A stretch of 64,000 nt of DNA from JBEKYD01 sp052148435 (lineage in GTDB: Bacteria; Acidobacteriota; Terriglobia; Bryobacterales; Bryobacteraceae): NCBI GenBank assembly GCA_052148435.1, contig JBKQIF010000151.1, positions 1-64,000 of the forward strand. The letters are read 5' to 3'. Positions 25,505-34,740 of this stretch are shown one piece after another. The position numbers and the translations under genes are program-made. The stretch's first letter is position 1. Each line of letters begins with the position of its first letter. The notes beneath the pieces are model-generated. The model saw only the letters and a program-made list of their open reading frames with translations, searched no databases and had not been told where the DNA came from.

Positions 25505-28500
25505 TCACCGCACCAGAATATCCGGCAACTCCACGTCCTGCCCATTCACATCCACATGAATCGACGGCCACCCCTCCACAAACCCGATGTTCTCGAACCG
25601 CCCCCCGTTCAAGATAAAAGTATCGAACGACAGCGCTCCCTGAACGATCGGATTCCACGCGAACGCCTGCCGGTCGTGCACCACTTCCTTCGAGCCGGGG
25701 AACGCCACCCACTCCCGCTCCGCATACCCGATCGCGCCGCCCTGGTGGTGCAATTCCATCTCGCCGGGGAATCCGTTCTCGGCGAACCACGCCTTCGACC
25801 GCTCCAGAATCTCGCCCGCCCGCGCTCCCGGCCTGGTGTTTGCGAGAAAGCGGGCCGTCACCTGCGCGGATGCGTGAACGCGCTGGCGGAGATCGCCGGG
25901 TAACTCACCGAAGTACACGAAGCGCCCGGTCGAAGTTACCAAACCCCACTTTCTGGCGCAGACATTGACAAAGGCGTAATGGCGAAGCCGCGCGCCGGAC
26001 GGAACGGTGTGCCGGAAGCTCAGCAACCGCTCGTCGACACCCATCAGCAACACCGTGGGCCGGATGCCGCGGCGAAGCAACTCGTCCGACGCCATCGCTT
26101 CCATCTCGTACTCCGTCATGCCGGGCTGGATGCGACGGCACACGGAGACTACCGCTTCGGCCGTGTTCCGGCCCAGCCAACGGTACTTCTTCATCTCCGA
26201 TTCGGTAAGTTCATAACGCAGCCGCGCGAACTGGGCGCCGACGTCTTTCAATCCGTCATAAGGAGTATCCGATCCCACCTCGCCGCCGCCCGCGATTTCG
26301 CGGATCAGCGCCAACTTCCGGTCGGGCGCGATCTTGTCTTCGTACCACTTGAACTCCCTGCGCTCGTAGCCGAGGCCCTTCAAGTCCTCGGCCATCAACC
26401 GCGGCATCTCGCTGTTGCTCGCCACGGCGAACTTGCGGCCATCGGCGGCGACCAGCAGCGATGCGGCTCCGGTCTCGCTCGTGATGACGACATGATTATC
26501 GGCCAGCCCGGCCGTCATCCAGGAGAAATTATTCACCGCGGAAAGAAGCACGCCCGCGAGTTTCTGCTCCCGCAAAAACTTCTGAACGCGCGCCATCTTG
26601 ATGCGGATCTCCGCCTCGAGTTCGGCGCGGCTGACCGGCGCCGCGCCCTCCCGCGGCGGGGCGGGCGGTCCTTTCGCGTCGTCTGCCATGGACTGACTTC
26701 CTCCAGCCGCGACAGCCCCCGAAGGCGCCTTCAGCCGCTCGAACAGCGCCGCGTCGAACTCCCGCAACCCTGCGATGCCCTTCAGGTGACTGGTTGACAC
26801 CCACGGCAGCCAGCCCCGGTGCAATCCGAATCCACGGACCGGCGCGATGCTCCAGTGCTCCTGCTGCCAGCCGGGACCTTTCAGGTCGTAGGTACGCCCT
26901 GGCAACGCCAGCATCGCTTTGGTGTTGTGCAACAGAATTCGCGCCACCTCCAGGTAGTGCGGGTCTTTGGCGTAGGCCGACAACTTGGCGAACTCATCGG
27001 CGTCGAACGCCATGTACTCATCCACCAGCGAGTGTCCCGTGGAAATGATCTGCAGCCCGATGGTTGAAACGCCGGCTTTCCAGTGCAGCTTGGCATTGTC
27101 CTCATCGGCCGGCATCGGCGCGTTCCAGATGTAAATATAGGTCTCCGCGTAATCCGCCGAAGCCTCGGCGCGGTCGAGCCATTTCGGGTCGTGCGTTCTC
27201 TCGTACAGCGACAGGTAAGCCTCCAGCGATAGGGTTCCCGCCTCCTTGTCGATCACGTCCGGATTGTCGATCGTTCCACCCACGAACCTGCCTTGCGCCT
27301 GGCCGCTCGTCCACGCGAATTCGGCGGCCCGGACCGCGGAATCCAGATATCTCCTTTCGCCCGTGAGATCGTTCAGCAGCACCAGCAAGGGAACGGCGTT
27401 GTAGGTGGAAGCCGGAGAAGGGTCCATCACCCTGCCCGTGCCCGGCTCCCATGCGCGCGGGAAGCCGCCCGCCGGCTGCTGCTCGGTCAGCAGCCAATCG
27501 GCGAACTCCCGCGACCACGCCAACCATCGCGGATGCTCCCGCCCCGCGGCTCGTTCCCTCTTCACCGCCCGCAACGTAGCCTTGATGTCGTCTCCGAATG
27601 AGCGCAGGTAAACCCGTTTGTCGCGCGGAATCGCCAGCGCCGTCGCGCCGGTATCCAGGTTGAATCCCTCGCCTTCGGGCGGAGCCACTTTGAGCTGCGC
27701 GAAGGAGTCGAAGATCGCGCTTCCAATCGCGCGGTGTTGCGCCGCCCGCGCACCCGTATCGCGCGCTGCGTCTTCGAGCAGAAACTCGGCGGCTTCCAGA
27801 TTCTTCCCCGTGAAGCCCAGGATCGCATTGCGACTCGTCCGGCCCTCCCCCACGCTCTCGATGTAGTTCGGGATCCCGGTGCGGCCGTCGGGCGCCTTCT
27901 CCGCGCGCTCGCCCAGCATATCGATCAGGCTGCGCTCGACCGCGTCGATATCCTGCCAGTTCACCCGCGGCTCCAGCACCCGCCACGCCCAGCGCCAGGA
28001 ATCGCGGGCGAGTGCGGGCAGATCCGCCGCTCTGCCGAAGCGGAACGAGGCCTCGTATTGCTGCGTCAACCCGTCTTCGATCGGGTGGAAGCGCCGCCGC
28101 CACTGCTTCATCTGGCCGCCCGGATAAGTGCCGCCGCTGTAAGTGACCTCTCCTTCCGAGCCCGGAAACCACAGGCCGGCCGCGATGCTCTCGCCCTCCG
28201 GCCTCGCGCCGATCGCCGCAAAGCGGAAGCGCCGGTCCACCATCGGTTTCGCCGCCTGGTCGTGTGAGTCCTCGGCGGTGGTTGCCGCGTCGGGCCTGCT
28301 GTCGAGCACGGCCAGCGAGCTCCCATCCGCAAGGCGAATTGCGAACAGCGGCGCCGGCGTGCGATCCTCCCGAATCCGCAGTTCGCCCCAACGGCCGCCC
28401 TCGTACAGATCGGCGCCGCCGATCGCCGATCTGGTCAGGTTCCGCGGTCCACCGTAGATCAGGCCGGGCACGAACAAGTCCACCTCTTCGGGGCGCACCC

Positions 28501-28903
28501 GCCCGCCCGCCGCCAGGGTGACGGCGGAAACGAATCCGCCCTCGGCCGACCCTTCCACCCGAAGCTCCCGGCGAACGGTGACGGCCTCACCCCGCCGCGC
28601 CCAGTTGTCTTCGACTACAAATCGCGCGCCCCCGGCCGCCAGAGTCGCCTTTCCCGAGAACCCGTTGGCGGTGGTGGACACCGATTCGTAGCCTCGCTCG
28701 AATCGCGTGACAGCGCGCAGCGACTTGTCCGCGATCTCGATCTCCACCGGGCGCGCACGGGAGAATCGTATGCCGCCTCCGAACACCACGCCATACTCGC
28801 CACCGGGGCCCTTTACCGCGGTGACGCTCTGTGCGGAGATCGGTCCACTGGCGAAGGCTACAACCATGGTGGCGAAGACGGAAAAGCCCTTTGGACAACC
28901 CAA
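25505..28903 (-). CDS. Fusion: glycosidase-like N-terminal part and M24-like C-terminal domain
   Basis: Single open frame of 1132 residues. After a signal peptide (1-24), residues 25-330 are beta-rich and about 330-735 look like an alpha/alpha-barrel of glycoside hydrolase or epimerase type (GGFPRAWEPGTG, TYNAVPLLVLLNDLTGERRY, DEYMAFDADEFAKL). Residues 739-1132 resemble the M24 'pita-bread' fold (LAGVLLSAVNNFSWMTAG, then ELTESEMKKYRWLGRNTAEA). The M24 metal ligands seem lost: VNVCARKWGLVTSTGRF replaces the two-Asp motif, and AFAWNPIVQGAL replaces the Glu-Pro motif. A possible internal start (MADDAK at 26689) marks the junction. Domain boundaries and the glycosidase assignment are my inference. 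Confidence 0.72.
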   Translation of the reverse strand: MGCPKGFSVFATMVVAFASGPISAQSVTAVKGPGGEYGVVFGGGIRFSRARPVEIEIADKSLRAVTRFERGYESVSTTANGFSGKATLAAGGARFVVEDNWARRGEAVTVRRELRVEGSAEGGFVSAVTLAAGGRVRPEEVDLFVPGLIYGGPRNLTRSAIGGADLYEGGRWGELRIREDRTPAPLFAIRLADGSSLAVLDSRPDAATTAEDSHDQAAKPMVDRRFRFAAIGARPEGESIAAGLWFPGSEGEVTYSGGTYPGGQMKQWRRRFHPIEDGLTQQYEASFRFGRAADLPALARDSWRWAWRVLEPRVNWQDIDAVERSLIDMLGERAEKAPDGRTGIPNYIESVGEGRTSRNAILGFTGKNLEAAEFLLEDAARDTGARAAQHRAIGSAIFDSFAQLKVAPPEGEGFNLDTGATALAIPRDKRVYLRSFGDDIKATLRAVKRERAAGREHPRWLAWSREFADWLLTEQQPAGGFPRAWEPGTGRVMDPSPASTYNAVPLLVLLNDLTGERRYLDSAVRAAEFAWTSGQAQGRFVGGTIDNPDVIDKEAGTLSLEAYLSLYERTHDPKWLDRAEASADYAETYIYIWNAPMPADEDNAKLHWKAGVSTIGLQIISTGHSLVDEYMAFDADEFAKLSAYAKDPHYLEVARILLHNTKAMLALPGRTYDLKGPGWQQEHWSIAPVRGFGLHRGWLPWVSTSHLKGIAGLREFDAALFERLKAPSGAVAAGGSQSMADDAKGPPAPPREGAAPVSRAELEAEIRIKMARVQKFLREQKLAGVLLSAVNNFSWMTAGLADNHVVITSETGAASLLVAADGRKFAVASNSEMPRLMAEDLKGLGYERREFKWYEDKIAPDRKLALIREIAGGGEVGSDTPYDGLKDVGAQFARLRYELTESEMKKYRWLGRNTAEAVVSVCRRIQPGMTEYEMEAMASDELLRRGIRPTVLLMGVDERLLSFRHTVPSGARLRHYAFVNVCARKWGLVTSTGRFVYFGELPGDLRQRVHASAQVTARFLANTRPGARAGEILERSKAWFAENGFPGEMELHHQGGAIGYAEREWVAFPGSKEVVHDRQAFAWNPIVQGALSFDTFILNGGRFENIGFVEGWPSIHVDVNGQDVELPDILVR

Positions 28904-29006
28904 GTCAGCTCCTCTTTTGAATCGTTCTTACATATATCATGAGACCGCTGCACGCCCTTCTGGCTGGACCGCGGTCCGGCTGAGCCTGTGCGTGCAGGCA
29001 GCGCCG

Positions 29007-29534
29007 TCACGCGAACAGCACACGATAAACGCGCCCCGGTTCGAGCCGGAGCCGCACGGCGGAATCGGCGTCAGGCTTGCCTTGGACGGTGGTTCCGTCC
29101 TGGCGCCGGATTTCGCGGATGCGCGTGCCCGTGGCCGGCCGGAGCAGATGCTCGCCAGAGAGGCTCGGCCGCAAAATGGCTTCCGAGGCCTTCCCGCCGT
29201 CCCGGCGGATGTCGACGGTGACGCCGCCGCGCGACCGTAATCCGCGCACGTTGCCCTTGGTCCAGGCTTTCGGCAACGCAGGCAGAAAGTCGATCCCTCC
29301 GTCGTGGCTCTGGAGGAGCATCTCGGCGATGGCGGCGGTCGCTCCAAAATTACCGTCGATTTGGAAGATCCAGGAGCTACCGGACGGGTGCGTGTCGAAC
29401 AGATTGGGCCCGGTGCTGTGCTGGAGCAGCAGGCAAACCGATTCCCAGGCCTTTTCGCCGTCGAGCAGCCTGGCCCGGAAATCGATCGCCCATGCACGGC
29501 TCCAGCCGGTATACGCGCCTCCGGCGCTCGGCCG
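29007..29534 (-). pseudogene. C-terminal remnant of a GH95-type alpha-L-fucosidase
   Basis: The minus-strand frame encodes about 175 residues like the end of GH95 fucosidases: GGAYTGWSRAWAIDFRARL, LFDTHPSGSSWIFQIDGNFG, MLLQSHDGGIDFLPALP, then a beta-domain ending EPGRVYRVLFA. A full enzyme would be about 700-800 residues, so the N-terminal three quarters are missing. Its broken end lies about 40 bp from another broken gene (cupin, 29576-29890) in a different frame. Confidence 0.72.
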
Positions 29535-29575
29535 CGAACTGCAAGTGCGGCCGGGCATGGGCAGAGGGTAGGGGA

Positions 29576-29890
29576 CCTGCGCTGGAACGGGAACCGCGAC
29601 CGCACGGCGAGGATCAGATCGTGGTCTCCACCCGTTGAGCCGCTATAGAACCCAACCGTCGTATTGAGCCGGAGGAAAAAGGCGTCGCCCTCCCGGGCCG
29701 GATAGCGCCCTTCGTTGCCGTCCGCGCCGCCGCCGGCCACCATATCGCCGTGTCCCCGGAGAACGTAGTAGATCTCTTCTTCACTCTCATGATGGTGAGG
29801 GATGTTGGTGCCGGTGGGGGAAAAGTCCATGATGAACAGGCTCACCATCTGGCTGGCCACGGGCTTCACGTCGGCGGCGTTGGCCAACAT
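29576..29890 (-). pseudogene. Remnant of a cupin-domain protein
   Basis: About 105 residues of a cupin: MDFSPTGTNIPHHHESEEEI supplies the metal-binding His-rich motif, then YYVLRGHGDMVAGGG and GDAFFLRLNTTVGFYSG. The frame ends in LAVRSRFPFQRR and then loses coding character. The N-terminus also looks truncated, because the text before residue 15 reads like mid-domain sequence. The promoter side abuts the divergent carboxylesterase gene. Confidence 0.65.
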
Positions 29891-30006
29891 GAGCAGTGAA
29901 AAACGAGCCGGAGGCTCACGTGGAGGCGGTCGGATGTATACTGATTGCGAGCCGGGATGCCCAACGGAACTCCCAGGCTTTACAATCGATAAGAGAGTCT
30001 AAAACT

Positions 30007-31692
30007 ATGAAAGCAAACAGACGCCAGTTCATGCAGACAATGGGGACGAGCGCATCCGGAATTGCCGTTGCTGCAGCAGCGGTGTCCACGGGATATTCTC
30101 GGGCACCCAGCAAAGGCAAGGATGGGCAGATTCTGCTTGTCGGCGACAATATCGCCGTAGTGAATACCCAGTACGGAAAAGTCAGAGGATACGTGCTCCG
30201 CGGAATCAATTACTTCCTCGGCATGGCCTATGGCGCGGATACCTCCGGGGCAAATCGGTTCATGCCTCCGCAGAAACCGAAACCCTGGACGGATATATAC
30301 CCGGCGCTCTGGTGGGGCAATTCGGCGCCTCAAGACATGGAGAATCGGTATGCCAACAAATACGGTTCATTCCGGGATCACTGGAACTATGACGACGTAA
30401 GCGAGGATTGTCTCCGGATCAACGTCTTCACGCCTGCCATCAACGACGGTCAGAAAAGACCTGTGATGTTTTGGATCCATGGCGGCGGGTTCACGAACGG
30501 CAACGGGATCGAACAGGATGGGTACAACGGCGAGAACTTCGCCCGCTTGGGTAACGCGGTTTTTTGCTCCATCAATCACCGGCTAGGTCCGCTGGGGTTC
30601 TGCAATCTTGCCGGCGTGGGCGGAGAAGACTTCGCCGCGTCCGGGAACGTGGGCATGCTGGATATTGTGGCTGCTCTCGAGTGGGTTCGCGACAACATCG
30701 CCAACTTTGGCGGCGATCCAGGGAACGTCACCATTATGGGGCAGTCTGGCGGCGGCGCCAAAGTCTGCATCCTCACCGCGATGCCTTCGGCCAAGGGATT
30801 GTTCCACAAAGCCGTGGTATTAAGCGGGGCATCCCGTCGGGGAGGAGACAAGGCTTACTCCGAGAAGTTGGGCGCCGCAGTGCTGAAAGAGTCCGGGCTG
30901 AAGTCCACTGAGTTGCAGAAACTGCAGAGCATGCCCTGGAGAGATTTCTATGCCATTGCTACTAGAACGGAGCAGGCCATGGCCAAGGAACCGGGGCCCG
31001 GAGGCGGCATGACACGTGGATTCGGCCCCATCGTGGACGGCAAGATTCTGCCCCAGCATCCCTACGATCCCGAGGCTGCACCCACGGCAGCCGATGTGCC
31101 GATGATCATCAGTTCCGTCCAGAACGAACAGTCGCCCAGTTGGGCTGATTCCTCTCTGGAATCGATCACACTGGAACAGGTTGTGGAAAAACTCAAGGAA
31201 AGAGCAGGTTTCGGCGCAGGCTTAGGCGACAAAGCGAAAGAAGTCGTCGAGTCCTATGCGAAAGCCTTCCCGGGCAAGAAACCAGTGGAAATCTGGTCGC
31301 TGGTCAGCAGCAACCGGCAAGGAGTGGTGGCGCTGGCGGATGTGAAATCGAAGCAGCCCGCCCCGGTATTTGTCGATTGGTTCACCTGGCAACCTCCTTT
31401 ATTCGACAACCGCATGCGGGCGTTCCATTGTGTGGATATCTGTTTCTGGTATTACAACACGGATCTGATGCTGACCCACACGGGTGGCGGCCCCAGACCA
31501 AGAGCGCTGTCGGCCAAGATGGCCGGCGCTTTGCTGCAATTCATGAAGACCGGCGATCCCAATGGTGGCGGGCTTCCCACCTGGCCCAAGTACTCCTCGG
31601 TCAAAGGTGAAACCATGGTCCTCGATGATACCTGCGAGGCGAAGAATGACCCCGACAGGGAGGCCAGAAAAGCGCTGCCGCAATTAACCTAA
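30007..31692 (+). CDS. Tat-exported type B carboxylesterase
   Basis: Protein of about 561 residues from the ATG at 30007 (MKANRRQFMQTMGTS, a twin-arginine leader). Carboxylesterase type B motifs are present: EDCLRINVFTPA near residue 135, WIHGGGFTNGNG (oxyanion hole), and MGQSGGGAKV with the nucleophile Ser. The expected His loop is altered (RAFHCVDICFWYYN), and spacing suggests a short family member. Base composition and codon use are less GC-rich than the neighbours, with many A/T third positions, hinting at recent transfer. The flanks are a gene remnant and the conflict-type locus. Confidence 0.85.
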   Translation: MKANRRQFMQTMGTSASGIAVAAAAVSTGYSRAPSKGKDGQILLVGDNIAVVNTQYGKVRGYVLRGINYFLGMAYGADTSGANRFMPPQKPKPWTDIYPALWWGNSAPQDMENRYANKYGSFRDHWNYDDVSEDCLRINVFTPAINDGQKRPVMFWIHGGGFTNGNGIEQDGYNGENFARLGNAVFCSINHRLGPLGFCNLAGVGGEDFAASGNVGMLDIVAALEWVRDNIANFGGDPGNVTIMGQSGGGAKVCILTAMPSAKGLFHKAVVLSGASRRGGDKAYSEKLGAAVLKESGLKSTELQKLQSMPWRDFYAIATRTEQAMAKEPGPGGGMTRGFGPIVDGKILPQHPYDPEAAPTAADVPMIISSVQNEQSPSWADSSLESITLEQVVEKLKERAGFGAGLGDKAKEVVESYAKAFPGKKPVEIWSLVSSNRQGVVALADVKSKQPAPVFVDWFTWQPPLFDNRMRAFHCVDICFWYYNTDLMLTHTGGGPRPRALSAKMAGALLQFMKTGDPNGGGLPTWPKYSSVKGETMVLDDTCEAKNDPDREARKALPQLT

Positions 31693-31854
31693 TTTCGCGT
31701 CCTGCTTGGGCAGGACCGTGTTCTCGGCCGTGATCATGATGCGCCGCGCCCGCCGCGTCGATGGCGCAGTTCGAGCGGCGCCGGCATGCGCGCTTCGCGC
31801 GACGCCGCGGCGGAAGAGGCCGGAGCGACGTGCACCCGGGTGTGTGGTGTACGT

Positions 31855-34719
31855 CTAAGGTTGGCGCGGCGTTGCGCTTTCCTGCTTGCGGTCCTGTGCT
31901 GCTAGTAGTCTGTCCAATCTGGAACGCGCGTCCGCATCCCGCGGATTGAGCCGGAGGCTTTCTCGGAAGGCTGCCTCCGCCTCTGTGGCGCGGCCCTGCT
32001 GAGCCAGCAGACGGCCTAGATAGGAATGAGCGGCCGAATTCAGCGGATTGAGGCGGATGACTTCGCGGAAAGCGCTCTCAGCCTCGGGTGCGCGGCCCTG
32101 CGATGCAAGCAGCATGCCCAGATAGCACTGCGCGGCGGAATCCTGAGGATCGAGCAGGATGACTTCGCGGAAAGCGCTCTCCGCCTCCGCCAGGCGGTTT
32201 TGTGCAATCAGCAGAATGCCCAGATTGTAGTGCGCGGCCGAATCCCGTGGATTGAGACGAATGGCTTCACGGTAGGCCGCCTCCGCCTCCGCCGCATGAC
32301 CACCCTGGCCATCGAGAATGACAGCCAGATTGTAGTGCGCAGCCGAATCCAGAGGATTCAGACGGATGGCTTCGCGAAAGGCCGCCTCCGCCTCCGCCGC
32401 GCGGTTTTGCCGCGTCAGCAGAACGCCCAGATTGTAGTGCGCGGCCGAATCCTGTGGATTGAGACGGATGGTCTCCCGGTACGCCGCCTCCGCCTCCTGC
32501 AGCCGGTTCTGCTTGGTGAGGGCAATGCCCAGCCAGTAATGCGAATCCGAGTCCAGCGGACTCAGCCGGATGGCTTCGCTCAGGACTTGCTCAGCCTCCT
32601 CGACACGGCCCCGCCCGGCCAGCAGAACACCGAGCCGATAATGCGCGTGCGGATCCGCCGGATTGAGCCGGATGACTTCGCGGAAGGCTGCTTCCGCCTC
32701 CTGGGAACGCGTCTGCTGCGTCAGGGCAACGCCCAGATTGTAGTGCGCGCCGGCATCCAGCGGATCCAGGCGAATGGCTTCGCGATGGGCCGCTTCCGCC
32801 TCCTCGAAACGGCCCTGTCGCAGAAACACCAGGCCCAAATTCGTGTGTCCGCCCGGTTCCAGCGGGTTGAGCCGGATGGCTTCACGATAGGCCTTTTCCG
32901 CCTCGCCGAGACGGCCCTGTTGCAGAAGAAGAAAGCCCAGGTCGGTCGCACATGGAAGGCTCGAATAACCCGCCGTCCAGGCTGCTTCGGCCACATCCGG
33001 GCGCTTTCTCTCGTATGCCGCAAAACCAACCGCGAAACAGTCGTGTTCGGATCGCAGGCGGCCGAGAGCGAGCTTCCAGGCTTCTTCCATCATCGGGTAT
33101 CCTTTTTTTTCCAGGTAATCGCCGAGATAGTCTTCCAGAGAGTAAGCCTCTTCCGCGCCGGCCGGCTGGCTTTTGTCCAGTTTCAGCAGGGCGATGTAAT
33201 GCGTGACGGGAGTCCGCGCGTCCTTGAGAGCCGCCGTGAAGACTTCCTCGGTCGGATCCTCGGCAGGCGCCAGGTCTTCGCAATGAAACTTGAATAAGTC
33301 GAGAAGGTCGGAGCGGCGGATGGGAACGGTGAAACCCGTCCTGCGCCAGTCGTTAGCCGCCCGCACCGCCGCAACCATGGGCCGGCCGCCAAAATCGTAG
33401 CGTTGCTTCAGCTCCGGGCCGGCAATCAACGACTCGCCCAGTCCGCGCCCGAGTTTCAGGTCGGGATACAGGGCGCGCGTCTGTTTCTCCTCCTGGGGGC
33501 TAATGAAATCTTCCAGCTTAATGATATGAGCCCGCTCCAAAACCTGCTGGCCGTCGCGGGCGATCACGTCATTCAGCCCTTTCCAGCGAATCAGCTCACG
33601 GCTTCTCATGGTTGCGACGATCCGCATCCCGAGTTCGCGCAGGGCTATGTCGACGAGGCGCGGAGTGAGCGTTCCTTTGTTCAGAAATCGATCGAGATCG
33701 TCCAGCCAGAGCACGGCGGGAGCTTGATAGTCCGCCAGATCCCGCACCATTTCGATAATCTTCTGAAGGCTCTCCGCCTCGTACGGAACGATCATGGGCG
33801 TGGAAGGAGAGACCTGCCGCAAAGCTTCAAAGGCGGTCCGGGTCTTTCCCGCCTTTGCCTCACCCGCCAGAACTACGAAGGTGTCGCTCTTCAATGCTTC
33901 CGTCAGTTCATGATCGAGGTCGCGCGGCACATAGGGAGGGTCTTCGCCCCTCGCTCTGTATTGGTCGAGGTATTCCGATCTTGAGACTCCAAGGTCATAA
34001 CAATCGGCCCCACTGACTTTGGGAAACGGAAAATGGGCAAGGTCCGCCAGCGCGCTTCGACTGGCGAGGCAGACCTGGAACTCCGGCCATCGCTTGACAA
34101 TGGCGTAAGCCGGGCAGGCGTATACGGTCCCGCCTACTGCCAGGGCTTCCTCGTCGTCGGCTCTCGTCGGGTTCCAGCGAATCAGCCCGATCGCCGCCCG
34201 CTTCGCGCCACACGCAACCAGGACAGGCGCGCCGCTCATGCCTTGCAAGGGCATGCGGTCGCCCGCCTCCTCGGAATGGATCTGGATTGCCGGCAATCCG
34301 TGAAAGATCGAGGTTCGGGGCGCAACCACGGTTCCGTGGATATAACTGACGTCGGGGCCATCCAGGCGCGGGTGTCCGCCGCTCACGAACGACTCGCCGG
34401 CTTCCGCTTCCGAGCTCAGCGCGATCGGCAGCAGGTCGTCCGGCAGCGCTTTTTCCAGCTTGAGGACGGCGGCGTCGATTTCGGAATCCCCATCGCGGTA
34501 GCTCGCCGCGAATTCAACCGGCTCGCTTCGCTGGTCCTCGCGAAGCCGGCGGAACCGCAACACCAGGGGATTGGCTCTGGCTACGCCGGTTTCCCGATCG
34601 CCCACCACGTGAAAGGCCGTCAAAGCGAGACTCGGCGTAACGGCGAAAGCCGTGCCTGCCGAAAGGCGAGTCCCATCGGCCTGCGTTTCCAGGACTTCCG
34701 CTATGGCCTCGAGTGCCAC
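31855..34719 (-). CDS. Trypsin-like protease / STAND-type NTPase / TPR conflict-system protein
   Basis: Multidomain protein of 954 residues without a signal peptide. Residues 1-220 are a chymotrypsin-fold protease with a full triad: His37 (LTAFHVVG), Asp82 (EIDAAVLKL) and Ser162 (LQGMSGAPVL). Residues about 260-480 are a P-loop NTPase: a YVPRDLDHEL lead-in, Walker A GEAKAGKT at 286-293, Walker B VLWLDDLD at 336-343, and VATMRSREL near 368. A helical linker follows, then ten full TPRs and one partial (about 591-945). This protease-NTPase-TPR layout belongs to predicted NTP-dependent conflict systems, where the TPRs would sense a signal and the NTPase would license proteolysis. It is preceded by its Trypco1 partner at 21 bp. 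Confidence 0.88.
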   Translation of the reverse strand: MALEAIAEVLETQADGTRLSAGTAFAVTPSLALTAFHVVGDRETGVARANPLVLRFRRLREDQRSEPVEFAASYRDGDSEIDAAVLKLEKALPDDLLPIALSSEAEAGESFVSGGHPRLDGPDVSYIHGTVVAPRTSIFHGLPAIQIHSEEAGDRMPLQGMSGAPVLVACGAKRAAIGLIRWNPTRADDEEALAVGGTVYACPAYAIVKRWPEFQVCLASRSALADLAHFPFPKVSGADCYDLGVSRSEYLDQYRARGEDPPYVPRDLDHELTEALKSDTFVVLAGEAKAGKTRTAFEALRQVSPSTPMIVPYEAESLQKIIEMVRDLADYQAPAVLWLDDLDRFLNKGTLTPRLVDIALRELGMRIVATMRSRELIRWKGLNDVIARDGQQVLERAHIIKLEDFISPQEEKQTRALYPDLKLGRGLGESLIAGPELKQRYDFGGRPMVAAVRAANDWRRTGFTVPIRRSDLLDLFKFHCEDLAPAEDPTEEVFTAALKDARTPVTHYIALLKLDKSQPAGAEEAYSLEDYLGDYLEKKGYPMMEEAWKLALGRLRSEHDCFAVGFAAYERKRPDVAEAAWTAGYSSLPCATDLGFLLLQQGRLGEAEKAYREAIRLNPLEPGGHTNLGLVFLRQGRFEEAEAAHREAIRLDPLDAGAHYNLGVALTQQTRSQEAEAAFREVIRLNPADPHAHYRLGVLLAGRGRVEEAEQVLSEAIRLSPLDSDSHYWLGIALTKQNRLQEAEAAYRETIRLNPQDSAAHYNLGVLLTRQNRAAEAEAAFREAIRLNPLDSAAHYNLAVILDGQGGHAAEAEAAYREAIRLNPRDSAAHYNLGILLIAQNRLAEAESAFREVILLDPQDSAAQCYLGMLLASQGRAPEAESAFREVIRLNPLNSAAHSYLGRLLAQQGRATEAEAAFRESLRLNPRDADARSRLDRLLAAQDRKQESATPRQP
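31927..32949 (-). repeat. Tandem 102-bp repeats encoding the TPR array
   Basis: About ten head-to-tail units of 34 codons (one has 35) lie inside the protease-NTPase gene. The consensus is AHYNLGVLLTRQNRLAEAEA then AFREAIRLNPLDSA. Units are close at the DNA level, especially the segment for AEAEAAFREAIRLNP, suggesting recent duplication or gene conversion. The extra residue is in the seventh unit (GQGGHAAEAE). Confidence 0.8.
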
Positions 34720-34740
34720 GATGGCCGTTCCTTCCTTATG

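Noticed and set aside
31693..31854. Possible gene end on the minus strand (RRIMITAENTVLPKQDAKLG) between the carboxylesterase and the conflict-type gene
   Set aside because: Too short and without a recognisable motif to support a remnant; left as non-coding.
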